Origin: Nocardia cerradoensis NBRC 101014
GTDB lineage: Bacteria > Actinomycetota > Actinomycetes > Mycobacteriales > Mycobacteriaceae
Reading direction: 5' to 3'
DNA: 58,438 nt
Assembly (NCBI RefSeq): GCF_000308535.1
Contig: NZ_BAFW01000094.1
Location: forward strand, 1 to 58,438
The position numbers and the translations under genes are program-made. The notes below the pieces were generated by a model, which was not told the DNA's origin, did no database searches, and saw only the letters and a list, made by a program, of their open reading frames with translations. Shown here one piece after another: positions 45,241 through 54,558 of this stretch; the first letter of the stretch is position 1; each line of letters opens with the position of its first letter.

Positions 45241-46020
45241 CTACCCCACCCGCGACGCCGGCGACTCCGCCGCCTCGTGCGGACGAGAGCGCTCGATCAA
45301 CGGCAACGTCCGCAGCTGCCGTTCCAGATGCCATTGCAGATGGGCGGCGGTGAGTCCGCTGGCCTGGCGACGGACGGACTCGGCGACCACGTCGAGTCCG
45401 TCCCAGTCCCCGCGATTGAGCGCACTCATCAATTCCAGGACCCCGACCGCGGGCGTGGCCGAGCCGGGCGGGCGGCAGTGCACGCAGACCGCTCCCCCGG
45501 CGGCCACGTGGAAGGCGCGGTGCGGGCCGGGGGTGGCACACCGCGCACATTCGTCGAGAGCGGGCGCCCAGCCCGCGAAACCCATGGCGCGCAACAGGAA
45601 TGCGTCGAGGATCAGTTCGTGCGGGCGCCGGCCGGCGGCGATCGCGCGCAGGGCGCCGGCGGTCAGGGTGTGCAGGCGGGGCGCGGGGGCGCGCTCCTCA
45701 CCGGCGAGACGTTCGGCGGTCTCCAGCACCGCGCAGGCGGTGGTGTAGCGACCGTAGTCGGCGACGATATCGGCGGCGAACGCCTCCACCGTGTGCACCT
45801 GCGTCACGGTGTCGAGGTTGCGTCCGGGATACAGCTGCACGTCGATATAGGCGAACGGTTCCAGCCGCGCACCGAATTTCGACCGGGTGCGGCGCACCCC
45901 CTTCGCCACCGCCCGCACCAGCCCGTGCTGACGGGTGAGCAGCGTGACGATGCGATCGGCCTCCCCCAGCTTGTGCTGGCGCAGCACAATCGCCTGGTCC
46001 CGATACAACAACACGCTCAT
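45241..46020 (-). CDS. recO: DNA repair protein RecO
   Basis: A 259-residue RecO: N-terminal OB fold (YRDQAIVLRQHKLGEADRIV, RSKFGARLEPFAYIDVQL) and a C-terminal helical part with a zinc cluster (CARC...CVHC). It helps load RecA at gaps in the RecFOR route. The start at 46020 (MSVLLYRDQ) is the family start. Located as in M. tuberculosis, close to uppS and era. Confidence 0.93.
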   Translation of the reverse strand: MSVLLYRDQAIVLRQHKLGEADRIVTLLTRQHGLVRAVAKGVRRTRSKFGARLEPFAYIDVQLYPGRNLDTVTQVHTVEAFAADIVADYGRYTTACAVLETAERLAGEERAPAPRLHTLTAGALRAIAAGRRPHELILDAFLLRAMGFAGWAPALDECARCATPGPHRAFHVAAGGAVCVHCRPPGSATPAVGVLELMSALNRGDWDGLDVVAESVRRQASGLTAAHLQWHLERQLRTLPLIERSRPHEAAESPASRVG

Positions 46021-46160
46021 AGTCTCCCACGCCACCCCGACGTGCCCGCGTCCCCACGCCACTGGCCCCCGATCGGGCGCGACGTTCCCGCCCCCGCCGA
46101 CGTAGCCGGTCACCGATCAGCCGGACATCCGCCCCCTCGGGTGCGCGAGGCCTTCGGCCT

Positions 46161-46574
46161 CTACACGCTGCGCGGCAGTCCCTCGGCATACAGCTGCGCG
46201 ATGCGCGGTGCGTGAATCGTGCGCAGCATCAGCGTGGTCCAGCCGGTGCGGATCGGGTCGATCGCGCCGCGGTCGGCCTCGACGAGCATGCGTTCGGGTC
46301 CCTGCAGTTCCATGGTGACGGCGGGATGACCCAGCCAGACGTCGACCAACGCCTCCTGATTACCCCAGATGACCAGGCGTTTTCTGCTCATCCCGATGGT
46401 TCCGCCGACGATGTTCTCCCAACTGGAAGAACCGTAGTGCAGTGGCGTCCGATAATTGCGTCTGGCCAGCGATCCACTCACCGGGCCGAATACGACGATC
46501 CCTTCCGATTCCAGATCCGAACGCACTTGTGGCGGCAGCTCTTTCGAGCCGAACGCCCGGGACATCCACTTCAC
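46161..46574 (-). CDS. Hypothetical protein
   Basis: A ~137-residue soluble protein (GSKELPPQVRSDLESEGIVV, RRNYRTPLHYGSSSWENIV, GMSRKRLVIWGNQEALVDVW) with no motif I recognise; a small beta-rich PH/GRAM-like fold is conceivable from the strand pattern. Start uncertain: GTG 46574, ATG 46565 or an upstream ATG at 46613. It stands alone between recO and era, 140 bp from recO. Confidence 0.55.
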   Translation of the reverse strand: MKWMSRAFGSKELPPQVRSDLESEGIVVFGPVSGSLARRNYRTPLHYGSSSWENIVGGTIGMSRKRLVIWGNQEALVDVWLGHPAVTMELQGPERMLVEADRGAIDPIRTGWTTLMLRTIHAPRIAQLYAEGLPRSV

Positions 46575-46821
46575 GCCAGGATCGTAGGCCCGTCTCACAA
46601 TGTGCGTGCGCACACAGTTCGCCCGCTCCTGCGGAAATACCGGAATCGCACATCACAATTCGACTACGGCCAACCTGCGAATCCGATGGGAACGGGTGAC
46701 CGGAACCGCGCCGCGACTCGCACGCGTCCCGAGACCGAGATCACAGCGGACGACGGCATCGACGCGAGACCCGAGACGGAATCGGAGCCGCACCGGTCAG
46801 CGGCCGATCCGTGGCGCTCGA

Positions 46822-47742
46822 TCAGAAGCCCAGCTTGCGCAGCTGCTTGGGATCGCGCTGCCAATCCTTGGCGACCTTCACGTGCAGGTGCAGATAGATG
46901 CGGGTGCCCAGGATGTGCTCGATCTGCTTGCGCGCCGCGGTGCCGACCTCCTTGAGCCGGGCGCCGCGTTTGCCGATGATGATCGCCTTCTGACTCGGCC
47001 GCTCCACGTACAGCAGGGCGTGCACGTCGAGCATGCCCTCGTGTTCCTCGCGCGGCATGATCTCCTCGATCACCACCGCCAGTGAATGCGGCAGTTCGTC
47101 GCGCACACCCTCCAGCGCCGCCTCGCGGATGAGCTCGGCCATGAGGGTTTCCTCGGGCTCGTCGGTCAGCTCACCGTCGGGGTAGAACGCCGGGCCCTCC
47201 GGCATCTTGGATGCGATCACATCGACGAGCAGTTCGACCTGTTCGCCCTTGGCCGCCGAGACCGGAACCACCTCGGCCTCGGGGCCCAGCAGTTGCGAGA
47301 CCGCGAGCAGTTGCTCGGCGACCTGCGGCTTGTCCACCTTGTCGATCTTGGTGACCACGCCGATCAGCGTCGTCTTCGGCGCCATCTGCTTGACCTGCTG
47401 CACGATCCAGCGGTCACCGGGTCCGATCTTCTCGTCGGCTGGAATGCACAGCGCGATCACGTCGACCTCGGAGTAGGTGTCGCGCACCAGATCGTTGAGG
47501 CGCTGCCCCAGCAGCGTGCGCGGCCGGTGCAATCCCGGAGTGTCGACCAGAATCAGCTGGGCGTGATCGCGATGCACGATGCCGCGGATGGTGTGGCGGG
47601 TGGTCTGCGGCCGCGAGGACGTGATCGCGATCTTCTGGCCGACCATGGCATTGGTCAGCGTGGATTTACCCGTATTGGGCCGGCCGACGAAACAGACGAA
47701 GCCGGAACGGAATTCGCCCTCGCCGGGCTGCTCGACGCTCAT
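46822..47742 (-). CDS. era: GTPase Era
   Basis: A 306-residue Ras-like GTPase with KH domain: P-loop GRPNTGKSTLTNAMVG, switch region SSRPQTTRHTIRG, DTPGLH, base-recognition VVTKIDKV and a C-terminal KH GKRGARLKEVGTAARKQIE. Era binds 16S rRNA and assists 30S assembly. Its ATG overlaps the stop of the upstream CDA-like gene as ATGA. Confidence 0.96.
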   Translation of the reverse strand: MSVEQPGEGEFRSGFVCFVGRPNTGKSTLTNAMVGQKIAITSSRPQTTRHTIRGIVHRDHAQLILVDTPGLHRPRTLLGQRLNDLVRDTYSEVDVIALCIPADEKIGPGDRWIVQQVKQMAPKTTLIGVVTKIDKVDKPQVAEQLLAVSQLLGPEAEVVPVSAAKGEQVELLVDVIASKMPEGPAFYPDGELTDEPEETLMAELIREAALEGVRDELPHSLAVVIEEIMPREEHEGMLDVHALLYVERPSQKAIIIGKRGARLKEVGTAARKQIEHILGTRIYLHLHVKVAKDWQRDPKQLRKLGF

Positions 47743-48104
47743 CGTGCCGTCTCGGTTCCGGCGTCGACGGTGCGGTAGGTCGCACCCTTGCGATCGGTGA
47801 CGATGACCGCGGCCGACGCGCTCACCTCGCGCACCGCGGCCACGCCCGGATCGCCATCCTGCCCGCCGACCAGCACCGCCGCCTCGAATCCCTGCGCGCC
47901 GCTGGAGATCGCGGCCGCGACCGCCGCCTGCAGCGCCGACAGTGACAACGCGTTCAGGTCCACCGTGCCGGCGGCGTAGGTGCGGCCGTCGGTATCGCGG
48001 ATCGCCGCGCCCGCCACCCCGCCGGTGCGTCCCATCGCACCACGGGCCAGCACCAGCAGTTTGCCGTCCTCGGCGCTCAATTCGGCGGTTTCACCCTCGG
48101 TCAT
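47739..48104 (-). CDS. Degenerate cytidine-deaminase-like protein (Rv2365c-type)
   Basis: A 121-residue protein in the place of M. tuberculosis Rv2365c. The pattern [19 protein letters not shown] and [20 protein letters not shown] recalls the strand/helix core of cytidine deaminases, but the zinc motifs (C/HAE and PCxxC) are absent, so deaminase activity is unlikely. The start at 48104 has GGAG 6 bp upstream; an in-frame ATG lies 6 bp earlier. Coupled to corC before it and era after it. Confidence 0.75.
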   Translation of the reverse strand: MTEGETAELSAEDGKLLVLARGAMGRTGGVAGAAIRDTDGRTYAAGTVDLNALSLSALQAAVAAAISSGAQGFEAAVLVGGQDGDPGVAAVREVSASAAVIVTDRKGATYRTVDAGTETAR

Positions 48105-49449
48105 CGCCATCTCCGTTCTCGTATCTCGACGTCTCTTCCCGCCCCTGACGGTCGCCGCGCACCGCATCCGCGAGCGCGCCCGACAGTTCGCCCGGCTCCC
48201 CCGCCCGGCGCGCGACGACGGTGTGCACGCGCACCCGCCCCCTGGTATCGGCGCCGCCCTCGCCCTGCAGCAGCAGCCCGTGCACGACGACCTCCGATCC
48301 CGGCAGCGGCACCCGGCCAAGTGTGTGGGCCAGCATGCCGCCGACCGTGTCGACGTCCTCGTCCTCGATCTCCAGGCCGAACAGCTCGCCCAGATCCTCG
48401 ACCGGCAGCCGGGTGGAGACGCGGTAGACGCCCTCGCCCAGCTCCTCCACCGGTGCGATCTCGTCGGTGTCGTATTCGTCGGCGATCTCGCCGACGATCT
48501 CCTCGAGCACGTCCTCGATGGTGACCAGTCCGGCGATCCCGCCGTATTCGTCCACCAGCAGCGCCATATGATTGCGGCGACGCTGCATCTCGTCGAGCAG
48601 AGCGTCCAGCGGTTTCGAGTCGGGCACGAACACGGCCGGCCGCATCACCGCCCGCACCTGCACGGTGCGGCCCCGATCCGCATACGGCACAAGGTCTTTC
48701 AGATAGACCACGCCGAGGATGTCGTCGACGTTCTCGCCGACCACCGGAATACGCGAATGCCCGGACCGCACGGCCAGCGACATCGCCTGCGCCACCGTCT
48801 TGTCCGCCTCGATCCACACCATCTCGGTGCGCGGCACCATCACCGCGCGGGCCGCGGTGTCGCCGAGTTCGAACACCGACTGGATCATGCGGCGTTCCTC
48901 GGAGTCGACCACACCGCTCTGCTGCGCCATGTCGACGATCTCGCGTAGTTCCACTTCGGAAGCGAAGGGGCCGTTGCGAAATCCGCGCCCCGGGGTGATG
49001 GCGTTACCGATCATGATCAGCAACCGGCTCACCGGGCCGAGCAGCGTCCCGATCGCCTGCACCGGCAGCGCGGCCGCCAGTGAGATCGAATACGCGTGCT
49101 GGCGGCCCAGCGTGCGCGGACCGACACCGATGACGACATAGTCGATCACGACCATGATCACGGCGGTCACGGCCAGCGCCCACCCCCAGCTGAGCACCTC
49201 GCCGAGTGCGGCCACCAGCAGGACCGTCGCCGCGATCTCGCAGGTCAGCCGCAGCAACACCATGAGATTCACATAGCGCGGCCGGTCGACCGTGATCCGG
49301 GCCAGCCGGCGGGCGCCCGGCCGGTCGGCGCGGACCAGATCCTCCACCCGCGCCGCCGAGACCGTCATCAGCGCGGAATCGATCGCCGCGAAGACACCGC
49401 CGACGGGCACCAGCAGAATCGCCAGCAGCAGCGGGATCAGCGCATTCAC
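48091..49449 (-). CDS. CNNM/CorC-family membrane protein with CBS domains
   Basis: A 452-residue protein: N-terminal DUF21 transmembrane domain (helices such as [17 protein letters not shown] and [19 protein letters not shown]), a paired CBS module ([40 protein letters not shown]) and a CorC_HlyC domain at the end. Probably a magnesium/cobalt-related transporter (CNNM). The GTG at 49449 has GAGG about 7 bp upstream. Equivalent to Rv2366c. Confidence 0.88.
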   Translation of the reverse strand: MNALIPLLLAILLVPVGGVFAAIDSALMTVSAARVEDLVRADRPGARRLARITVDRPRYVNLMVLLRLTCEIAATVLLVAALGEVLSWGWALAVTAVIMVVIDYVVIGVGPRTLGRQHAYSISLAAALPVQAIGTLLGPVSRLLIMIGNAITPGRGFRNGPFASEVELREIVDMAQQSGVVDSEERRMIQSVFELGDTAARAVMVPRTEMVWIEADKTVAQAMSLAVRSGHSRIPVVGENVDDILGVVYLKDLVPYADRGRTVQVRAVMRPAVFVPDSKPLDALLDEMQRRRNHMALLVDEYGGIAGLVTIEDVLEEIVGEIADEYDTDEIAPVEELGEGVYRVSTRLPVEDLGELFGLEIEDEDVDTVGGMLAHTLGRVPLPGSEVVVHGLLLQGEGGADTRGRVRVHTVVARRAGEPGELSGALADAVRGDRQGREETSRYENGDGDDRG

Positions 49450-49492
49450 GCTCTGCCCTCGGCGGCATGAGCTCGGGCCCGCGTGATGACGC

Positions 49493-50047
49493 TCATGCCG
49501 GGTCCAGGGGGTCGCCCGGGGCGGTGAATCCGGTCTTGCCCAGCAGGCGGCGGTCGCGCTCGGCCAGTTCGGCACGGCGGGCGGCCTCGCGCAGGCTTTC
49601 GTACCATTCGGCGAGCAGACGGTTCTGCAGGCCGAACATCACCTTCTCCTCTTCCGGTTCGGCGTGGTCGTAGCCGAGCAGATGCAGCACTCCGTGGACG
49701 GTCAGCAGCGCCAGCTCGTGGTCGAGGGAATGGCCGGCCTTACCGGCTTGGGCGGCGGCGAATTCCGGGCAGAGCACGATGTCGCCGAGCATCGAGGGGC
49801 CCGGTTCGGCGCCGTCGGGGCGGCCACCGGGTTCGAGTTCGTCCATCGGGAACGACATCACATCGGTGGGACCCGGCAGATCCATCCACCGCATGTGCAG
49901 GTCGGCCATGGTATCGAGATCGACGAGCACCATCGACAATTCGGCCGCCGGATGCACGTCCATCCGTTCGATCGCGAACCGCGCGACGCTGACCAGATCC
50001 GGTTCCGATACGTCGATACCCGACTCGTTGGCGATCTCGATACTCAC
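49493..50047 (-). CDS. ybeY: Endoribonuclease YbeY
   Basis: A 184-residue metalloprotein with the zinc motif [11 protein letters not shown] (His118, His122, His128) and DVMSFPMDE upstream. YbeY matures the 3' end of 16S rRNA and takes part in ribosome quality control. Compared with E. coli it has a C-terminal charged extension. Coupled to corC downstream; separated from phoH by the tandem repeat. Confidence 0.94.
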   Translation of the reverse strand: MSIEIANESGIDVSEPDLVSVARFAIERMDVHPAAELSMVLVDLDTMADLHMRWMDLPGPTDVMSFPMDELEPGGRPDGAEPGPSMLGDIVLCPEFAAAQAGKAGHSLDHELALLTVHGVLHLLGYDHAEPEEEKVMFGLQNRLLAEWYESLREAARRAELAERDRRLLGKTGFTAPGDPLDPA

Positions 50048-50090
50048 CCTGCCAGCCTAATGGGGGCCGTGCGGGGGCTCACCACCACAT

Positions 50091-50249
50091 CAGCGGCGAG
50101 CCGCTCCGGCAACACAGCGGCGAGCCGCTCCTGTCGCTCAGCGGCGAGCCGCTCCTGTCGCTCAGCGGCGAGCCGCTCCTGTCGCTCAGCGGCGAGCCGC
50201 TCCTGTCGCTCAGCGGCGAGCCGCTCCGGCTACTCAGCGGCGGGCCGCC
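50091..50249. repeat. Seven-unit 24-bp palindromic tandem repeat between ybeY and phoH
   Basis: CAGCGGCGAGCCGCT recurs at 50091, 50115, 50139, 50163, 50187, 50211 and 50235, exactly 24 bp apart. The middle four units are joined by identical CCTGTCG spacers; the last unit is degenerate and runs over the phoH stop. Each unit holds AGCGGC-GA-GCCGCT, able to form a 6-bp hairpin. It occupies the ybeY-phoH intergenic gap. Confidence 0.95.
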
Positions 50250-51358
50250 TTGTCGGCCGCGCGGCGCTGGGCGCGGTTGCCACCCGGGTAGTGCCGCGCC
50301 ACCTGCGGCCGGGCATCGGACTCGTAGCGCTCGTAGGCGTCGACGATCTCCGAAACCAGCCGGTGGCGCACCACGTCACTGGAGGTGAGCTCCGCGAAAT
50401 GGATGTCGTCCACATCGGTGAGGATGTCGCTGACCACCCGCAGCCCGGACCTGGTCCCGCCGGGCAGGTCGACCTGGGTGACGTCGCCGGTGACGACGAT
50501 CTTCGAGCCGAAGCCGAGCCGGGTCAAAAACATCTTCATCTGTTCCGGCGTGGTGTTCTGCGCCTCGTCCAGGATGATGAACGAATCGTTGAGGCTGCGT
50601 CCGCGCATATACGCCAGCGGCGCGACCTCGATGACGCCGGAGGCCATCAGCTTCGGAATCGCCTCGGGGTCCATCATGTCGTGCAGGGCGTCGTAGAGCG
50701 GGCGCAGATACGGGTCGATCTTCTCGTTCAGCGTGCCCGGCAGGAAGCCCAGCCGCTCCCCGGCCTCCACCGCCGGGCGGGTGAGGATGATGCGGGTGAC
50801 CTGCTTGCTCTGCAGCGCCTGCACGGCCTTGGCGACCGCCAGATAGGTCTTACCGGTACCGGCCGGGCCGATGCCGAAGACGATGGTGTGCTCGTCGATG
50901 GCATCGACGTAGCGCTTCTGGTTCAGCGTCTTCGGGCGGATGGTCTTGCCGCGCCGGGCGATGATGTCCAGACTCAGCACCTCGGCCGGAGAATCGGAGG
51001 ATCCCTCGGTCAGCATGGAGACCGTATGCCGGACCGCTTCCGGGGTGACGACGCGATTGTGCGCGGTCAACGCCACGAGCTGCTCGACCACCCGCTCGGC
51101 CAGCGCCACATCGGCGGCCTTACCGGTGAGGGTGACCGAATTCCCGCGCACGTGGATGTCGGCGTCGAGGAGGCCTTCGAGTTCGCGCAGGTTCGCATCG
51201 GCGGAACCGAGGAATCCGAAGACGGACTCCGGGGCCAGTTCGATGCTGGACCGCACCGTCCGGGCCGCTGGACCCGAACCGTTACCATTGCCGGGGGCAC
51301 CGGCTCCGATGCCGGTCGTGGGTGTTGTCGGGTCGCCGATATCGCCTGATGTTCGCAA
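50234..51358 (-). CDS. phoH: PhoH-like ATPase
   Basis: A 374-residue protein: an N-terminal KH-like segment ([20 protein letters not shown]), Walker [12 protein letters not shown] (about residues 164-174), Walker [12 protein letters not shown] and [14 protein letters not shown], ending in a basic tail [10 protein letters not shown]. PhoH proteins are ATPases with RNA-helicase-like folds, commonly paired with ybeY as here. A stop precedes the only upstream codon, so TTG at 51358 is the best start; no ribosome site is evident. Confidence 0.9.
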   Translation of the reverse strand: MRTSGDIGDPTTPTTGIGAGAPGNGNGSGPAARTVRSSIELAPESVFGFLGSADANLRELEGLLDADIHVRGNSVTLTGKAADVALAERVVEQLVALTAHNRVVTPEAVRHTVSMLTEGSSDSPAEVLSLDIIARRGKTIRPKTLNQKRYVDAIDEHTIVFGIGPAGTGKTYLAVAKAVQALQSKQVTRIILTRPAVEAGERLGFLPGTLNEKIDPYLRPLYDALHDMMDPEAIPKLMASGVIEVAPLAYMRGRSLNDSFIILDEAQNTTPEQMKMFLTRLGFGSKIVVTGDVTQVDLPGGTRSGLRVVSDILTDVDDIHFAELTSSDVVRHRLVSEIVDAYERYESDARPQVARHYPGGNRAQRRAADKAARR

Positions 51359-51506
51359 AAGGGGCTATGGCCTGCTTTCCGGTCTCGAACGGATCCTCTC
51401 CTTTCCTCAAAGTCTATCGCGCGGCACCGACACCGCCCACTTATTTGATCTCCAGCCCCAGCTCAGAGGCCGCTCACCCGGAAGATGAGCAGTCGTCACC
51501 ATCCGT

Positions 51507-52403
51507 TCACCGACCGCTGCGGCGCGCCCATTCGACGGCGAAGTCACGGAAGGTGCGCACCGCCTCGCCGGGCACCGCGTCGGCCGACCAGATCAGCCCG
51601 ACCGCGCGGGCGGCGCCCGGATCCGACAGCGGAACCAGCACCGGTCCGGGTTGCGGGCCCCGCACCGCCGGCTCCTCCAACGGCAGCAACGCCACGCCCA
51701 GTCCCGCCGCCACCAGGCCCGACACGGTCACCAGATCACTGGATTCCAGGGCAATCCGCGGGCGGAAATCCGCTGCGGCACAGAGCTCGTCGAGAATCCT
51801 GCGCATCCCGTATCCGGTCGGCATGGCGATGAATTCGGCCTCGGCGGCCTCGGCCAGCCGGATCTGCCGCCGTCCCGCCAGCCGGTGGTCGACCGGTACG
51901 CCCAGCCCGAGGCGCTGCCGGAACAGCGTGCGCCAGCCCAGTCCCGGCAGCGCGGGTTCGGGCGAGGTCAGGCCCAGATCCGCCGTGCCGTCGAGGACCT
52001 CGGCGGCCACCACGTTCGCGGGGCCCTGATCGAGCCGGAACGTGATCCGACCCGATACCCGCCGGAAGCCGGCGATCAACTCCGGCACCACCCGGCCGCC
52101 GAAGGAATGGACGAACGCCAGCCGCACCGATCCCCGCGCCGGATTCGCCAGATCCGCGAGCGCCCGGCCCGCGGCGTCCAGTTCGGCCTGGGCGCGGCGG
52201 GCGTGTTCGTAGAAGATGCGCCCGGATTCGTTGAGCGTCAGCCGCTTACCGTGCCGGTCGAACAACTGCGTGCCGAGCCGCTGTTCGAGCCGGGCGAGCA
52301 TGCGCGACAGCGTGGGCTGGGCCAGATGCAGCCGGTCGGCCGCCGCGCCCACGCGCTCGAGTTCGGCGAGGGTGAGAAACCAGTGCAACTCGTCACTCGC
52401 CAT
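51507..52403 (-). CDS. LysR-family transcriptional regulator
   Basis: A 298-residue LysR: winged HTH (LHWFLTLAELERVGAAADRL, HLAQPTLSRMLARLEQRLG), then a periplasmic-binding-like effector domain. Divergent from the MFS gene, with a T-N11-A palindrome between; this pairing predicts direct control of the exporter. The effector is unknown. GGGAG lies 7 bp before the ATG. Confidence 0.88.
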   Translation of the reverse strand: MASDELHWFLTLAELERVGAAADRLHLAQPTLSRMLARLEQRLGTQLFDRHGKRLTLNESGRIFYEHARRAQAELDAAGRALADLANPARGSVRLAFVHSFGGRVVPELIAGFRRVSGRITFRLDQGPANVVAAEVLDGTADLGLTSPEPALPGLGWRTLFRQRLGLGVPVDHRLAGRRQIRLAEAAEAEFIAMPTGYGMRRILDELCAAADFRPRIALESSDLVTVSGLVAAGLGVALLPLEEPAVRGPQPGPVLVPLSDPGAARAVGLIWSADAVPGEAVRTFRDFAVEWARRSGR

Positions 52404-52432
52404 CGGACGGCTCCCAGCGCTCAGCTCGCCTA

Positions 52433-52447
52433 ATGCGGCAATTGCAT
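52433..52447. promoter_or_regulatory. LysR-type box between divergent lysR and MFS genes
   Basis: ATGCGGCAATTGCAT contains the T-N11-A core (T52434, A52446) with inverted ATGC/GCAT ends, the classic LysR-type binding site. It lies 30 bp from the lysR start and 58 bp from the MFS start. Confidence 0.65.
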
Positions 52448-52504
52448 CAACTTACCGATCATTATGCATTTCCTTTTCCAGCCGCGCGGAGCCACGGTGG
52501 AGGA

Positions 52505-53779
52505 ATGACCAGCGCGACCGTGACCACCGCCCCCACTCGGACGGCCGAGGACGCGCGCCACGAACGACGGATCACCCTCGCCCTGTTCGCGGCCGGACTC
52601 ACCACCTTCGGTTCGATGTACAGCGCGCAGGCGCTGCTGCCGAGCCTGTCGACGGCCTTCGGCGCGACGCCCGCGCACGCCGCACTGGCGGTCTCGCTGA
52701 CCACGGGTCTGCTGGCGGTGGCGATCGTGCCGGTGAGTGTGCTGTCGGGGCGGTTCGGCCGCACCCGCGTGATGATCGCGTCCGCGGTGGCGACCAGCGT
52801 CATCGGCCTGCTGCTGCCGTTCAGCCCGAATCTGGACGTGATGCTGGCGGGGCGGGCGGTTCAGGGCATCGCCGTGGCCGGCGTCCCCGCGGTGGCGATG
52901 GCCTATCTCGCCGAGGAGATCGGTTCGGCCGGATTGGGCGCGGCGATGGGCATCTACGTCTCGGGCACCACCGTCGGTGGTCTGGCCGGGCGGCTGATTC
53001 CGGCCTTCACCCTGGAGGTGGCGTCCTGGCGTTGGGGCGCAACGATTTTCGCGGTCGGCGCCGCGCTGTGCACGGTGTGGTTCGTGCGGATGCTGCCGCC
53101 CTCGCGCCACTTCGTCGCACGGCCTCTCGGCATCGGCGCGCTGCTCGGCGATCTCGCCGCACATCTGCGCAACCGCGCGCTGCTACCGCTGTTCGGGTTG
53201 GCCTTCCTGCTGATGGGCGGATTCGTCTCGGTGTACAACTTCCTCGGCTACCGGCTGATCCAGTCGCCGTTCGGGTTGTCCGCCGCCACCGCCGGTGCGG
53301 TTTTCCTGATGTATCTGTCGGGGACGGTCTCGTCCACCGCGGCCGGCAAATTCGCCGACAGGCTCGGCCGTTTCCCGGTGGTGGCGATCTCCATCGTGAC
53401 GATGGGCCTCGGTTTGCTGCTGACCATTCCGGACCACCTCGCGATCCTGCTGCCCGGGCTGTTGCTGTTCACCGCGGGCTTCTTCGGCGCGCACGCGGTG
53501 GCCAGCGCCTGGGTCGGCGCCACCGCGACCGGCAATCGCGCGGCCGCCTCGTCGCTGTATCTGTTCGCCTATTACGTGGGCAGTTCGATCGTCGGAGCGC
53601 TGGCGGGCCTGGCCTACAGCCGGCACGGGTGGGCCGGATTGGTGCTGTACGTGGGCGCGCTGATCGTGGTCGCGGCGGCCCTGGTCGCGAGCCTCGGTTT
53701 CCGCCTGCGAGCGGACAGCGCATCTCGGCGATCGGCCGGGACGTCCGCCGATACTCGGCGCGGCGGCTCGGTGGAATGA
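52505..53779 (+). CDS. MFS transporter (YnfM-like)
   Basis: A 424-residue protein with 12 hydrophobic helices and the MFS loop motif between helices 2 and 3 (GRFGRTRVMIASAVATS). The 10-12 helix half is well conserved (AAGKFADRLGRFPVVAIS, SSLYLFAYYVGSSIVGAL). YnfM-type carriers export small organic molecules. Its ATG at 52505 sits directly after GGAGGA; an earlier in-frame start would add 24 residues. Regulated by the divergent LysR (inference). Confidence 0.85.
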   Translation: MTSATVTTAPTRTAEDARHERRITLALFAAGLTTFGSMYSAQALLPSLSTAFGATPAHAALAVSLTTGLLAVAIVPVSVLSGRFGRTRVMIASAVATSVIGLLLPFSPNLDVMLAGRAVQGIAVAGVPAVAMAYLAEEIGSAGLGAAMGIYVSGTTVGGLAGRLIPAFTLEVASWRWGATIFAVGAALCTVWFVRMLPPSRHFVARPLGIGALLGDLAAHLRNRALLPLFGLAFLLMGGFVSVYNFLGYRLIQSPFGLSAATAGAVFLMYLSGTVSSTAAGKFADRLGRFPVVAISIVTMGLGLLLTIPDHLAILLPGLLLFTAGFFGAHAVASAWVGATATGNRAAASSLYLFAYYVGSSIVGALAGLAYSRHGWAGLVLYVGALIVVAAALVASLGFRLRADSASRRSAGTSADTRRGGSVE

Positions 53780-53810
53780 CCGCGCCGCCGAGGGCACCTG
53801 CCGACGCGAT

Positions 53811-54551
53811 CTACCAGCGCGAAGTCAATGCTCCCAGCGCACCGAGCGCGACCGTCGCGGCCGTGGACGTGCGCAGGACCGTGGGGCCCAACAGCGCGAC
53901 GGTGGCACCCGCCGCGGTCAGCGCATCCAGCTCCGAATCGTCGAGACCGCCCTCGGGACCCACGATCAGCACGATCGGCGCGGTCGGCGGGAACGCCAGC
54001 TCGGCGAATCGCGCGGTCGCGGATTCGTGCAGGGCGATCGCTATACCGTTGTCCGCGACGGTTTTCCGGACCAGCTCGGCCACATCCGCGGTGCGGTGCA
54101 GATCGGCGACCTCGGGGATATAGGCCCGCCGCGACTGCCGGGCCGCCGACCGGGCCGCGGCGCGCCATTTGTCGACGCCCTTGCGTGCCTTGGTCTCCCA
54201 GTTGGCGACGCACCGGGCGGCCTGCCACGGCACGATCGCGTCGGCGCCGGCCTCGGTCATCAATTCGACGGCGAGTTCGGAGCGATCCGATTTGGGCAGT
54301 GCCTGCACGACCGTCACCGCCGGCGACACGGGCGGGGCGACCACGCGGTCGAGCACCTTCAGATCCAGTCGGTCCCGTCCGGTGGCCACGACCTCGGATT
54401 CGGCGAGCAGTCCCGCACCGTCGGAGAGCGTGATCGGCTCGCCGACCCGGATGCGGCGCACGGTCGCGGCATGCCGTCCCTCGGGGCCGTCGAGCACCGC
54501 GACCGCGCCGACCGGCGGTATGTCGTCGAGGTAGAAAACCGTTGCGGCCAC
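53811..54551 (-). CDS. rsmE: 16S rRNA (uracil1498-N3)-methyltransferase RsmE
   Basis: A 246-residue SPOUT methyltransferase: N-terminal PUA-like part, then the knot with AIALHESATARFAELAF, LIVGPEGGLDDSELDALTAAG and LLGPTVLRTSTAA. It methylates U1498 of 16S rRNA. Seven bp downstream of dnaJ; the same dnaJ-rsmE order as Rv2373c-Rv2372c. Confidence 0.93.
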   Translation of the reverse strand: MAATVFYLDDIPPVGAVAVLDGPEGRHAATVRRIRVGEPITLSDGAGLLAESEVVATGRDRLDLKVLDRVVAPPVSPAVTVVQALPKSDRSELAVELMTEAGADAIVPWQAARCVANWETKARKGVDKWRAAARSAARQSRRAYIPEVADLHRTADVAELVRKTVADNGIAIALHESATARFAELAFPPTAPIVLIVGPEGGLDDSELDALTAAGATVALLGPTVLRTSTAATVALGALGALTSRW

Positions 54552-54558
54552 GGCGTTT

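Noticed and set aside
47739..48320. Longer 193-residue form of the era-linked protein
   Set aside because: The extra N-terminus is the corC shadow; the ATG at 48104 has its own ribosome site.
50091..50249. Could the 24-bp repeats be a CRISPR array?
   Set aside because: The spacing is too short, the intervals are identical rather than unique, and no cas gene is present.
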